DNA of 64,000 nucleotides, from assembly GCA_965205955.1 (NCBI GenBank), contig OZ242192.1, forward strand, positions 1 through 64,000, in the 5' to 3' direction. The stretch is from G965202915 sp965205955 (lineage in GTDB: Bacteria; Pseudomonadota; Gammaproteobacteria; Eutrophobiales; Eutrophobiaceae). The notes under the pieces are model-generated. The model made no database searches. It was not told the origin of the DNA and saw only the letters and a list, made by a program, of their open reading frames with translations. Both the position numbers and the translations under genes were made by a program. Shown here one piece after another: positions 36,083-45,059 of the stretch (the first letter of the stretch is position 1; the number at the start of each line of letters is the position of its first letter).

Positions 36083-36975
36083 TCTTTTATTGCTTGAAAA
36101 TGCTGCAGGAAGATGTTTACGATGAATGCCGCCAGTAGCAGCATAAAACCCAATGCCAGCGCAAATTCAAACTCGCCCTTGCTGGTCTCGAGCGCAATCG
36201 CCGTGGTCATGGTTCGGGTAAATCCCTCAATATTGCCGCCCAGCATCATGGCTATGCCGAGCTCGCCAATTGCCCTCCCGAAACCGGCTACTACCGCCGC
36301 CATCAATGCAAACCGGACTTCATTGATATAGATCAATCCCTGCTGAAACAGGTTGGCGCCCAGGGTAATACAAGTCAGTCTCAGTCTGGGATCGGCGCTG
36401 TTGACCGCGGCAATGGACAGGTTCCAGATGATTGGAATGATTAACACCGATTGACCGATCACTATCGCCGCCGGGGTATAGAGCAGTCCAAATTCTCCCA
36501 ACAGACCCTGGCGGTTCAACAGGCCATACAGCAACAGGCCGACAAGTACCGTCGGCAGCGCCATCAATGTGTTCAATATGCTGAATAAGAAATTGCGGCC
36601 GGAAAATTCTTTCAGCGCGACAAGAATGCCCAGCGGGATGGCGATGCAGGAGGCTATCAGCACCGCGGAAAGTGACAGCCAGACCGAGGTCCATACTACA
36701 AAAAACAATTCCTTATCCAGTCCGGTGATCAGGCGCTGGGATTGTATCAACGCATTCAGAAAGAAGCCGCGACCGGCTTTGCGCGCCTCCGCAGCCCGGT
36801 TTTCGGGTATTGCCCCGGTAGCGGGCGGGTTTTGCTGTTCGGCGGTGTCGCCGCCAATCGAATGCTGCACGGCTCTGATGGGTTCGATAAAACCATCGCG
36901 GCGCTCCCCGGCATTTGCCGGCAGGCAAATAGTGAAGCTCAGCAACGCGGTCAGCAATATTGTTTTGTTATTCAT
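36079..36975 (-). CDS. tupB: Tungstate ABC transporter permease with an N-terminal signal-like extension
   Basis: 298 residues. The C-terminal ~205 residues are a standard binding-protein-dependent permease with the coupling motif GAFGRAIGELG-like (AGFGRAIGELGIAMMLGG). Before it lies an extra ~90 residues: a typical signal-peptide-like segment (TILLTALLSFTICLPANAGE) and a polar, proline-rich linker. Normal TupB proteins start directly with the membrane domain, so this extension is odd. It may be an additional membrane helix that places the linker in the periplasm. It lies 84 bp after tupA. Confidence 0.88.
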   Translation of the reverse strand: MNNKTILLTALLSFTICLPANAGERRDGFIEPIRAVQHSIGGDTAEQQNPPATGAIPENRAAEARKAGRGFFLNALIQSQRLITGLDKELFFVVWTSVWLSLSAVLIASCIAIPLGILVALKEFSGRNFLFSILNTLMALPTVLVGLLLYGLLNRQGLLGEFGLLYTPAAIVIGQSVLIIPIIWNLSIAAVNSADPRLRLTCITLGANLFQQGLIYINEVRFALMAAVVAGFGRAIGELGIAMMLGGNIEGFTRTMTTAIALETSKGEFEFALALGFMLLLAAFIVNIFLQHFQAIKE

Positions 36976-37059
36976 GGCGGGTAGTAGATTTTATTCCAAA
37001 GATGAAAACCGGTCGTGAGCCGCCGGTTAAAATAACAGGGGTGAAAAAATCCTGCCCTG

Positions 37060-37857
37060 TTATTTGATATACGGTTGGAACAACGGCTCTCCTTCTTTTC
37101 TGAATCCACGAATAATTTCCTGGCCTTGTTCGCCGCGAATAAAATCGACATATTTTTCGGCAAGTTTGAACTTCACATGCGGATGTTTATCCGGGTTGAC
37201 AATAATCACATGATAGGGATTGAACAACTCAGGGGCATCGGCAAACAGCGGGATCAATTCAATCTTGTCTTTATAGGCAAGATAGGTCGCCCGGTCTGAC
37301 AGGGTATAGGCCAGCTTGTTATTGGCGATCTGCAATACCGCCCCCATGCCCTGGCCGACCGAGGTATACCAACTGCCTTCGGGCTGTTTTCCTATGGAAC
37401 GCCATAGTGATAATTCTTTTTTATAGGTGCCCGAGTTGTCTCCCCGCGAGATAAAAGGGCTTTTGCCCGCATAGAGTCTGCTCATGGCTTCCTGTATGGT
37501 TGTCGCCTGGCTCAATCCGGCCGGGTCTTGCGCCGGCCCCAGAATAACAAATGTATTATGCATTACCGGCAGCCTTTCAATACCCAGCCCGGCCTCGACA
37601 AATTTTATTTCCGCGTCCGGGGCATGCACCATTACCACATCGACGTCGCCGTTTTCGGCAAGACGCAATGCCTTGCCGGTGCCCACCGCAATCACGTCCA
37701 CGTTTACATTGAATGTTTTTTCAAATACCGGGTGCAACTCGGACAGCAAACCGGAATTATCGGTGCTGGTGGTTGTAGCGAGTTTGAGACGTTCCTGAGT
37801 GCCGGCAAACGCCGGGAGGCAGAAAATAAGTAAAAATAAATAGTTTTTTATACGCAT
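37060..37857 (-). CDS. tupA: Tungstate-binding periplasmic protein
   Basis: 265 residues with signal peptide (NYLFLLIFCLPAFAG). The mature start carries the TTTSTDNSGLL motif that forms the tungstate site in TupA proteins, and RGDNSGT and GQGMGAVL follow as in the family. It captures tungstate with high selectivity over molybdate in known members. It is the first gene of the tupABC set. The presence of aorABC in the same window supports tungstate rather than molybdate as the substrate. Confidence 0.93.
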   Translation of the reverse strand: MRIKNYLFLLIFCLPAFAGTQERLKLATTTSTDNSGLLSELHPVFEKTFNVNVDVIAVGTGKALRLAENGDVDVVMVHAPDAEIKFVEAGLGIERLPVMHNTFVILGPAQDPAGLSQATTIQEAMSRLYAGKSPFISRGDNSGTYKKELSLWRSIGKQPEGSWYTSVGQGMGAVLQIANNKLAYTLSDRATYLAYKDKIELIPLFADAPELFNPYHVIIVNPDKHPHVKFKLAEKYVDFIRGEQGQEIIRGFRKEGEPLFQPYIK

Positions 37858-37882
37858 TGTTTCGCAATGCTTGCGTTTCCCT

Positions 37883-38182
37883 CTATCCGGCCAGTTTGAC
37901 CGCTGTGCCGGAGACGGAGACCATCAGCATCGAGCCGCTGCGTCCGGGGATGACCTCATAGTCAATGTCCACACCGATGACGGCGTCGGCGCCGAGCTCC
38001 TGCGCCTTGGCGGTGAGATCGTCAAAGGCGGCGTCGCGCGCCTTTTCCAATTCCTTTTCGTAGGAGCCGGTGCGCCCGCCGATAATGTCGCGTATGCCAG
38101 CGAACAGATCCTTGAAGATATTGACTCCCATGACGGCTTCCCCCGCGACGATGCCGAGGTAGTTGACGATGTCTTTCCCTCT
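37883..38182 (-). pseudogene. YbjQ/DUF74 family protein, 5'-truncated
   Basis: The frame encodes the YbjQ-family core IVNYLGIVAGEAV, MGVNIFKDLFAGIRDIIGGR and GSMLMVSVSGTAV. The family normally has about 10 more residues at its start. Here an in-frame stop at 38185-38183 cuts just before GKDIVNY, and the only ATG (38131) falls after the first beta-strand region, giving 82 residues instead of about 105. The methyltransferase gene begins right upstream, so insertion of that gene probably removed the start. A product from 38131 may still be made. Confidence 0.7.
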
Positions 38183-38214
38183 TTATAAAAATTAGTTTCT
38201 ATATGATTATTCCT

Positions 38215-39072
38215 TTATGGTAAGAGACTATAGTTTAAATACGTTGCTCTTTTCTCGCTGACCCCTTTACACTCTCTACCCAAAAGGTCTTTAATTCTAG
38301 GAATAGCAAGTTTATCCAAATAACTCCTGTCTGAATCAACACTTATGAATTTACGTTTATTTTTCAAAGCTGCAATCCCTGTAGTTGCGCTACCGCAAAA
38401 AGGATCGAAAACAATATCCCTCTTATCACTGCAAGCCAAAATTATACGCTCAAGCAATGCTTCCGGCTTTTGAGTGGGATGCTTTCCATATTTTTTTTCT
38501 TCACTCTTTGGAGTTCCAATTGCCCAAACGCTCCGCATTTGTTTTCTTGGTTTCTTGAGAAAATCATTTGACCAGTCGTTATTTTTTACTAACTCATAAT
38601 TGAAGAAATGCTTTGCCTTTTTGTTCTTTCTCGCCCATAGCAGCGTTTCATGGCTTGCCGTAAACATTCTGCAAGCCATGTTTGGCGCGGCATTGGGCTT
38701 GAACCAACAAATATCATTTATTAGATGCCAACCTTGCCGCTGCAATGCGAACCCACAAGCATAAATAGAGTGGTAGGTTCCGGAAATCCACAACGACCCA
38801 TTCAGTTTAAGAATTCTCCGGCAGGCTTCAATCCAGTTATTATAGAATAAGAAGTCCTCTTCCAGCCCTTTACTTTTATCCCATTTCCCTTTATTCACAC
38901 TCACTCGTTTTCCGGCGTGGCAAGTAAACCCTCCATTAGAGAGATTATAAGGTGGGTCCGCAAAGATCAGATCGACACACTCATCTGGAAGCTTGCTCAT
39001 CACTTCAATGGCATCTCCTTTATAGAGCCTGATATTTCGGTAGGCGTAATACGCTGTTATTTTTTTGGCCAT
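38215..39072 (-). CDS. DpnA-like adenine-specific DNA methyltransferase
   Basis: 285 residues from the ATG at 39072. The order DPPY (FADPPYNLSNGGF) before the SAM motif (FDPFCGSATTG) places it in the beta group of amino-methyltransferases. The stretch VNKGKWDKSKG and GKHPTQKPEALLERII resemble M.DpnA and related GATC-type enzymes, which suggests N6-adenine methylation, possibly at GATC. Earlier in-frame codons up to 39123 read NERD-gene DNA in another frame and are rejected. The gene is more AT-rich than its neighbours and is flanked by two truncated genes, signs of transfer. No nuclease partner is adjacent. Confidence 0.88.
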   Translation of the reverse strand: MAKKITAYYAYRNIRLYKGDAIEVMSKLPDECVDLIFADPPYNLSNGGFTCHAGKRVSVNKGKWDKSKGLEEDFLFYNNWIEACRRILKLNGSLWISGTYHSIYACGFALQRQGWHLINDICWFKPNAAPNMACRMFTASHETLLWARKNKKAKHFFNYELVKNNDWSNDFLKKPRKQMRSVWAIGTPKSEEKKYGKHPTQKPEALLERIILACSDKRDIVFDPFCGSATTGIAALKNKRKFISVDSDRSYLDKLAIPRIKDLLGRECKGVSEKRATYLNYSLLP

Positions 39073-39088
39073 TTGTAAAAAAGCATAC

Positions 39089-39262
39089 TGGATATTTTTG
39101 TTTATCCAGAAATAACGTTGCACTTAGGTTGACTATGAACTCCCCAAAGACTCCTTTGAACCAAGCCGATTTTAATACTACGGCTAAAATTGCAAGGGGA
39201 ATTAAATACCATAGATGCCATAGCACTCCCGCCATTTGATTTAATATTGATATTATATCCAC
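39089..39262 (-). pseudogene. NERD-domain nuclease-like protein, N-terminal fragment
   Basis: 58 codons from a GTG at 39262 encode a membrane anchor followed by KSAWFKGVFGEFIVNL and LFLDKQKYP. This is the conserved opening of membrane-anchored NERD-domain proteins, where GEF leads into the nuclease-related fold. The homologous part stops at 39089, where methyltransferase DNA begins; the remaining ~150 or more residues are missing. Confidence 0.7.
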
Positions 39263-39320
39263 CTATACCTTCGATTTTGTTACATAAGGACAATACTATA
39301 CGCCGTTTTCATCAAGAATA

Positions 39321-39968
39321 TCAATGCAATCCGAGTTCCGATAAACCAGGCCATAGCCCGGCCAGTCTTTTTACCGACTCGGCGGTATCCACGTCCCATT
39401 TCTGCTCAAGCTCATAAAGAGTAAACTGCGCATTGCCGGCCCGTTCTTTTGTTGTTTCCGCCACATCGGGTCCGCCCCAGATTATATCTTCGAATAATGA
39501 GCGGTGATTGCTGTTCAAACCAAGCAGATAATAGCCGCCGTCCTCGGCCGGCCCAAGTACCACCGAGCGGTTTTCATTGTGTAATTTCTCCCGCGCCGCA
39601 TGTAAATCATCCCGGTTCAACGTGGGACAATCACAGCCGATTAACACGGCAATCCTGAATTTTGATAATGCCTCATCGAATGCATAGTGCATCCGCTGGC
39701 CCAGGTTTGATCCTTGTTGCAGCCGGTATTCAAAGTGATATTCCTTCTTCCAGCTATTCAGATGCCGATTATCAGGCTCGTCCCGCGTCAGCCAGACCTG
39801 CACCGAGTCAAACCCGGATCCTTCGGCGGTGCGGAGGGTGTGCTCCACTAATTCGATATAAAGCCGCGTTGCTTTTACAGGGCCTAATACCGGGATCAGC
39901 CTGGTTTTCACTTCTCCTGCCGCCGGAAATTTGGCGAATACCATCAGAACATGTTCGGCCTCAGCCAT
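39321..39968 (-). CDS. TIGR04282-family glycosyltransferase-like protein (DUF2064)
   Basis: 215 residues from the ATG at 39968. The start motif VLMVFAKFPAAGEVKTRL and the LIGCDCPTL and GPAEDGGYYLLGL motifs identify the DUF2064 nucleotide-diphospho-sugar transferase-like family. The ATG overlaps the stop of the preceding TIGR04283 gene by 8 bp, so translation is coupled. In many bacteria these two genes sit beside the ArsS radical SAM gene and are linked to arsenosugar synthesis; the exact step is not proven. Confidence 0.87.
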   Translation of the reverse strand: MAEAEHVLMVFAKFPAAGEVKTRLIPVLGPVKATRLYIELVEHTLRTAEGSGFDSVQVWLTRDEPDNRHLNSWKKEYHFEYRLQQGSNLGQRMHYAFDEALSKFRIAVLIGCDCPTLNRDDLHAAREKLHNENRSVVLGPAEDGGYYLLGLNSNHRSLFEDIIWGGPDVAETTKERAGNAQFTLYELEQKWDVDTAESVKRLAGLWPGLSELGLH

Positions 39969-40632
39969 AAAATCTTGCCAGTCTCGCCGGATTGACGCCA
40001 AGAAAATACAGCCCCCGCAATAACCACATGGTAACAACGGTTTTAATAATGCCGTGTTTTTCCCAGCGGCGGCTGGAGGTCAATGCCCTGGCCGGCACAC
40101 ACAGCGGTTTATTGAAATCAAGCAATCGTTTGCTGAAGGCGATATCTTCCATTAACGCTATTTCGGGAAACCCTCCGGCCTTTTTATAAAGCCGGCTGCT
40201 CACAAATATGCACTGATCGCCGGTCGCAATGCCGGTGATTCTGGAACGATAGTTGATGAATGTCTCGATGATCCGGAACGGCCATTGCCGGCCGGTCAGC
40301 CGAATGTCGAAACGCCCCCATAAATTGTCCGACAGGTCCAACTCGGAAAAAATTTTATCGACATTGTCCGGCAAGAGCGTATCGGCATGCAGAAACAGGA
40401 AAATATCGCCTGTCGCCACCCGTGCGCCGGCATTCATTTGTGTGGCCCGGCCTTTTTCAGAGTGCATCAACCGGGTGCAGTAGGGGAATAAGGGATGATT
40501 ATTGCCGTCACAACCGCCGCAATCCACAACAATAATCTCGCCTCCCTGCTGTTTCAGATACTGAATTTCGGACAGAACGCGGATAACAGATTGACCCTCA
40601 TTATAAACGGGAATAATGATTGAAAACTTCAT
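39961..40632 (-). CDS. TIGR04283-family glycosyltransferase
   Basis: 223 residues from the ATG at 40632, which begins a GT-A fold: FSIIIPVYNEG, IIVVDCGGCDGN (DXD-like region), and FLFLHADTLLP. A family-2 transferase often paired with TIGR04282. It begins 11 bp after the stop of arsS and overlaps the next gene, so the three genes form one minus-strand operon. Likely role: attach a sugar in arsenosugar or related small-molecule synthesis. Confidence 0.87.
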   Translation of the reverse strand: MKFSIIIPVYNEGQSVIRVLSEIQYLKQQGGEIIVVDCGGCDGNNHPLFPYCTRLMHSEKGRATQMNAGARVATGDIFLFLHADTLLPDNVDKIFSELDLSDNLWGRFDIRLTGRQWPFRIIETFINYRSRITGIATGDQCIFVSSRLYKKAGGFPEIALMEDIAFSKRLLDFNKPLCVPARALTSSRRWEKHGIIKTVVTMWLLRGLYFLGVNPARLARFYG

Positions 40633-40643
40633 GCGCCGGCGGA

Positions 40644-41606
40644 TCAGTCCGGATTCAATGCGCCGCCGCAACTGCTGCCCTGTCCGGCCGTGCAGCCGTA
40701 GCAGTGATCGCCTACGATAATCTCCCGATCTTCCATACCGTTTTTCAATAAGTCCGATATATGCAGTTTTTTATCGCGGCCATTGGACATATTCAATCCC
40801 AGCATCTGGTTGAAATCGCAGTCATAAAGCTCCCCCTGCCAGCCGACGCTAATCAGGTTTCTGCACATTACCGCATCGAGATTTTCATGCTTATAGGCCT
40901 GTTTCAGCAGGCCGATATAGGCATCAAACTGCCTGGTTGAGATCAATGTGCTGCCAAATCTTTTTATCGGCATATTGCAGAGGGTGAAAAGCTGATTGAA
41001 GCGGATGTTGTATTTCTCCCGCAATATTTTTTTATAGTCTTCCTGCAATTGCTGCTGCTGTGGCGGCAGTACCGGGCCCTGAGGGTTGTACACCAGATTA
41101 ATGGGCAGGGCCGCATCACCGTAACCGAGGGCATTCAATTTCTGCAGGGCCGCTATGCTTTTCTGAAACACACCTTTGCCGCGTTGCCGGTCGACATTTT
41201 CTTCCAGATAACAGGGCAGGGAGGCAATGATCTCGACCTGCTGCTCCGCAAGAAACCGGGCCAGATCCTCCATGCCGGGTTCCAGCAGTATGGTCAGATT
41301 GCAGCGGTCAATGACATGCACGCCAAGTTCTCTGGCACGGGTTACCAGATAGGTGAACCGGGGATGCAGCTCAGGTGCCCCGCCGGTTATATCAAGCGTT
41401 GTTATTTTATGGGTTGTCAATATCTCGATTAAAGAGTGGATGATTTCTTCGGACATGAATTCGGTGCGTTTGGGGCTGGCATTGACATGGCAATGCACGC
41501 ATTGCTGATTGCATTGCAAGGTGATATTTGCCTGAATGATTTCAAGCGGCTTACGCCGGATCGCCGGAAAATCCGTGTTCATTAACCGAGGCAATGTGTC
41601 GTGCAT
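40644..41606 (-). CDS. arsS: ArsS-type radical SAM protein
   Basis: 320 residues. The radical SAM cluster motif is CNQQCVHC (CxxxCxxC). It continues with DITGGAPELHP and SLPCYLEENVDRQRG, and the C-terminal DUF3641 domain ends in a cysteine-rich CYGCTAGQGSSCG. ArsS adds 5'-deoxyadenosyl to dimethylarsenic in arsenosugar synthesis. It leads an operon with the two glycosyltransferase genes. The name follows family resemblance and context; the substrate is not proven here. Confidence 0.88.
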   Translation of the reverse strand: MHDTLPRLMNTDFPAIRRKPLEIIQANITLQCNQQCVHCHVNASPKRTEFMSEEIIHSLIEILTTHKITTLDITGGAPELHPRFTYLVTRARELGVHVIDRCNLTILLEPGMEDLARFLAEQQVEIIASLPCYLEENVDRQRGKGVFQKSIAALQKLNALGYGDAALPINLVYNPQGPVLPPQQQQLQEDYKKILREKYNIRFNQLFTLCNMPIKRFGSTLISTRQFDAYIGLLKQAYKHENLDAVMCRNLISVGWQGELYDCDFNQMLGLNMSNGRDKKLHISDLLKNGMEDREIIVGDHCYGCTAGQGSSCGGALNPD

Positions 41607-41850
41607 GACTATCCGATAAAAAAATAATTTTAAAATAGCCGGATCGAAGTAATCAATAATCCGTTTTACTCTATGTTGTGCTCATCTTCGATCCTGACAA
41701 TATCATCCGCATACCAAGCGCTTCGCTGTTTGATATACGGGCTCTGCTCCTCATCTTACCGACTAATCCTGCCGTTGGGTAGCGATATCCGGATAAATAT
41801 GCTCCGGACTGCCCGCTAATGCCGGCAATGTATTTGCATTAAGAACGCGC

Positions 41851-41856
41851 TACAAT
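41851..41856 (+). promoter_or_regulatory. Minus-10 element TACAAT of the tRNA-Arg gene
   Basis: TACAAT lies 8 bp before the tRNA 5' end, the right place for a sigma-70 minus-10. The matching minus-35 at about 41828-41833 is weak. Confidence 0.4.
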
Positions 41857-41864
41857 GCGCTCAT

Positions 41865-41941
41865 GCGCCCGTAGCTCAGCAGGATAGAGCAACCCCCTCC
41901 TAAGGGGTAGGTCAGAGGTTCAAATCCTCTCGGGCGCGCCA
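41865..41941 (+). tRNA. tRNA-Arg, anticodon CCU
   Basis: The acceptor stem pairs GCGCCCG with CGGGCGC, the D-loop and T-arm (GAGGTTCAAATCCTC) are normal, and the anticodon stem ACCCC/GGGGT frames the loop CTCCTAA, giving anticodon CCT. The discriminator G (41938) and CCA are encoded. No integrase or mobile gene lies beside it. Confidence 0.95.
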
Positions 41942-41998
41942 GATGCCTTGCTCAGGAGGGTTGTTCGATGCGATTTTGCCTTGGGTCGCATGCCGGGT

Positions 41999-43483
41999 TC
42001 ACTGCACAATTTTGAGCAACTCGCCTCCTTTCAGTGCGCCTTCGGGGTATTTTGAATTGAGTAAACGCAGTTTTTCCTCGGCAAAATTTTCCAGGGGTGA
42101 TGTCTTTGCCAGATCGGGGAAGGTGGTGGATGAATCGGAGCGTACGGTTTCCAATAGCAGCGGCCGCGCCGATGAGCGCTCCTCCTCGGTCAGTTGGTGG
42201 AAGCTGTTGATAGTCTTGAGGAAGGCTGGGTCATATTGTGAAAATTCCCGCGCGTTTTTTGTTGTGCCGGTAAAAATATAGGCATTATTATCGAGATAGA
42301 TCACAGCAAGCCGCGACCGCCGCAGACCAAGACTGGTGTTCATCGTGGCCGTGCCAGTGTGGGCATCAAGACCGTGAATTGAAAGCGGGCTGTCGTTTCT
42401 TAGAGTACTCACACCCAGATCCCCCAGCATAACTTGTTTGGGAGGAAGGCGCGCGTCGATATTTGCAATAAAAGCCATTTGTATCAGACCTTTGCCGCCC
42501 GGTGCAGTAGCGGCAATGCGATTGGGCAGGTTGTCTATGCCCCAATCGCGGGGAAAATCGACCGAAAAGTGTAAGTCATGATGGAAAAATCGGTGGCCAC
42601 GCAAGATCCCTTCACGGGCGCTGTCGCCATAGGCCATATTATGCACCTTCTGCATATAGGGTTCATGGCCGATATAATTGGCCGATTTACGAGTACTCGC
42701 CTGTTCCGCATCGGCGATGACCTCGTGCAAGCGGGTATCGTTATCCGGATGAGTCGAAAACAGACCGTGATAGACGCGCGGTTCCCGGCCTTGTTGCTTT
42801 GCCAGTTGTTTCTCGAATGTTTCCTGGTTCTTGAGCACTCGAATAACATCGAGCATGGCTTGCGGGGAATAATCCGAGTTGGCCAGATATTCCGCCCCCA
42901 ATCGATCTGCCTCCAGTTCATGCTCTCTGCCATATCCACGCAACGCGGCCAGACTGAGTGTTTGCACCAGTTGATTGATAGTCTGATCCATGCCCGGAAG
43001 AAGTACCGCGCCGAGGGTAGCGCCGATACTGGCCAGTTCGGATGCCTTGCACTGTCTCACCGCATGACGGGCGGTGACGTGTCCGATTTCATGGCCCAGC
43101 ACGGCCGCAAGCTCCGCCTCCGATTTGAGGTACGCCATTAACCCGCGGGTTATATAAATATATCCGCCCGGAAGGGCGAAGGCATTGACCTCCTTGCTGT
43201 CAAGAACGGTAAAGTGGTACTGCAAATCGCTGCGGCGACTGTTTGCAGCCAGTTTTTCACCGATCCCCCGCACATACTCCTGTAGTTCGGGATCATTATA
43301 AACGGCATATTTCTGGAGTATCTGCCGGTGCGATTCTTTCCCAAGCTCAATTTCATCCTCTTCCGAGCGGGGACACTCCGGTTTCTCGGCGACCGGCTTT
43401 GTCTGGCCCTTTTCCTCGGTGGCCGGGTTTGTCGCGCAGGCGCTGATTGTCAACAACAGCAGTGGGAAATACAGGTTTCGCAT
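41999..43483 (-). CDS. M48-family periplasmic zinc metalloprotease (BepA/YfgC-like lipoprotein)
   Basis: 494 residues from the ATG at 43483. The N-terminus is a lipoprotein signal with lipobox LTISAC. The catalytic HEIGH (residues 131-135) with the downstream ELEADRLG glutamate identifies M48. The C-terminal half is a non-catalytic domain. BepA-type proteases control outer-membrane protein and LPS-transporter assembly in the periplasm; this would be the likely role. An upstream ATG at 43510 would add nine residues and weaken the signal. Confidence 0.88.
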   Translation of the reverse strand: MRNLYFPLLLLTISACATNPATEEKGQTKPVAEKPECPRSEEDEIELGKESHRQILQKYAVYNDPELQEYVRGIGEKLAANSRRSDLQYHFTVLDSKEVNAFALPGGYIYITRGLMAYLKSEAELAAVLGHEIGHVTARHAVRQCKASELASIGATLGAVLLPGMDQTINQLVQTLSLAALRGYGREHELEADRLGAEYLANSDYSPQAMLDVIRVLKNQETFEKQLAKQQGREPRVYHGLFSTHPDNDTRLHEVIADAEQASTRKSANYIGHEPYMQKVHNMAYGDSAREGILRGHRFFHHDLHFSVDFPRDWGIDNLPNRIAATAPGGKGLIQMAFIANIDARLPPKQVMLGDLGVSTLRNDSPLSIHGLDAHTGTATMNTSLGLRRSRLAVIYLDNNAYIFTGTTKNAREFSQYDPAFLKTINSFHQLTEEERSSARPLLLETVRSDSSTTFPDLAKTSPLENFAEEKLRLLNSKYPEGALKGGELLKIVQ

Positions 43484-43587
43484 GGACTTGTAGAAAGCTA
43501 AAACAGGCATTGGTTCCGCCTTCCCAGGTTTTCTATAGGCATGCAGGCTATACCAGGGTTCCAGATATTTTTCACTGTCCCTGCCGA

Positions 43588-43791
43588 TCAGGAAATACCG
43601 TATTTTTTACGGAATTTATCCACACGCCCGGCGGTATCCAGCATTTTCTGTGTGCCGGTATAAAATGGGTGGCATTCGGAGCATACTTCGATATGCAGCT
43701 CCCCGGCGTGGGTAGATCGGGTCTGAAAGTGCTTGCCACAACTGCATTTGACCGTTATCTCTTCATATTTGGGGTGTATATTCTGCTTCAT
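43588..43791 (-). CDS. rpmE: 50S ribosomal protein L31
   Basis: 67 residues from the ATG at 43791, starting MKQNIHPKYEEITVKC. The four zinc-binding cysteines are present (CSCG and CSECH), so this is the zinc form rather than the zinc-independent paralogue. Expected length. A promoter candidate is 36 bp upstream. Confidence 0.96.
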   Translation of the reverse strand: MKQNIHPKYEEITVKCSCGKHFQTRSTHAGELHIEVCSECHPFYTGTQKMLDTAGRVDKFRKKYGIS

Positions 43792-43826
43792 TTTCTTGCA
43801 AGTCATTTTACCGGAATTAAACCGGA

Positions 43827-43855
43827 AGTGTATTGGAAAATTGCGCCCGGTGCAA
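43827..43855 (-). promoter_or_regulatory. Candidate sigma-70 promoter of rpmE
   Basis: Minus strand: TTGCAC (43855-43850), 17-nt spacer, TACACT (43832-43827). Transcription would begin about 30 bp before the rpmE ATG. Confidence 0.45.
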
Positions 43856-43928
43856 GCAGATATTGTATCAAAACAATTGAGGCCGCTATTTTCGTTTTCA
43901 GACCGCGAGGTGCCATTTACCTGAGTCC

Positions 43929-44822
43929 CTACATTGATTTAGTCCGGAGTTTTCTGAGATGAGCCTGTTTTTGTCCGATAATATCGAGTGCCTGCTTTAG
44001 TTTTTGATCGCGCCGCAGAATTTTGTGGAATTGGAGTTTTGAGATGCGCAGGAGCAGCGCATCAGTCTCCGCCCTTGCGGCGGCATTTCTTTTTTCAGCC
44101 TGTGCGTTCGGCATAATACTTTGCTCGCCGAAATATTGTCCGGTGGAATATTTTGCCAGATTATGAATAAGGCCGTCGCTGCCGGCAAAATAGATACCGA
44201 TGATGCCGTTGATAATGAGATATAGACAGTCACTCGGAGAACCTTTCTCAAAGAGGATCTCGGATGCGCTCAAGGCTACCGCCTCACTCCATTTCTGGTA
44301 ATGTATGGTTTCATCCATTTCCATGCACTGAAACAAGCGGCTTGTCCGCAACATATCGATCACCTCAAAGTCGCGCTCCGGATCGAGTTCAACCGGTTTT
44401 TTTTCTTTATTCTGCTCCTGCTCCGGCGGCTTCAGGATCGCTACAAAGTCTTTTTTGTGGATCTGCAGCAAGGTTGATGTCACAATCGTCTTCGCGCTGG
44501 CGCCACGTTTCCCACTGCTTCCAGGCAGCAAGGACTGCTCGCCGAAATGTCCGCCCTTCTTGACGGTACTGATGCTGATCGTCAGGCGCCGCTCCCCGGA
44601 TTGCGTATCTCTAAGAAAGAGATCGACTGCGCCCGAGATGACGATATACATATAATCGCCCGGAGCCCCCTCATCAAAGAGAATTGCATTGGCCTGATAG
44701 GTAACCAGCTTTGTTTTCGCTCTCAGGAAGGTCATGGCCTCTGCATCCGCCAGATAAGTAAAGAAAGGCACCTTTTTGAAAAGCGCCAGGTTTTCTTCGT
44801 TACTTGTTGTTTTTATATTCAT
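43929..44822 (-). CDS. Tandem cyclic-nucleotide-binding-domain protein
   Basis: 297 residues made of two cNMP-binding (CRP-type) beta-roll domains, at about 14-130 and 158-280. Each has the turn GxxxDxxYxIxxG (GAPGDYMYIVISG and GSPSDCLYLIING) and a GEQS phosphate-binding region (FGEQSLLP and FGEQSIMP). No DNA-binding helix-turn-helix, kinase or transporter domain is present. It may be a regulatory subunit or a sensor acting by protein contact. The arginine that contacts cNMP in CRP is not evident, so the ligand is uncertain. Confidence 0.85.
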   Translation of the reverse strand: MNIKTTSNEENLALFKKVPFFTYLADAEAMTFLRAKTKLVTYQANAILFDEGAPGDYMYIVISGAVDLFLRDTQSGERRLTISISTVKKGGHFGEQSLLPGSSGKRGASAKTIVTSTLLQIHKKDFVAILKPPEQEQNKEKKPVELDPERDFEVIDMLRTSRLFQCMEMDETIHYQKWSEAVALSASEILFEKGSPSDCLYLIINGIIGIYFAGSDGLIHNLAKYSTGQYFGEQSIMPNAQAEKRNAAARAETDALLLRISKLQFHKILRRDQKLKQALDIIGQKQAHLRKLRTKSM

Positions 44823-45059
44823 TCCGGAAATGTATTAAATTTTAATGAGTTAGTCAATATTATTTAACCGTATTATCACTGGAAGTCAACGGCTTCCTGT
44901 TGCACAGTGGCGCCGAGGCGTGTATGGCTGTGGTGTACTATAATGAAAGCAAGGTCAAGGATTGAGCGGTTGTTTTAATATGATGGGTAGACACGACGGG
45001 CTAAGGAAACCCCGTATCCAATTTTAGCCCCAAGCGGGGATTTCTGGGAGAATAATTGA

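Noticed and set aside
39073..39123. Upstream GTG start for the DNA methyltransferase
   Set aside because: These codons are an out-of-frame reading of the NERD-gene fragment; the conserved methyltransferase sequence starts after the ATG at 39072.
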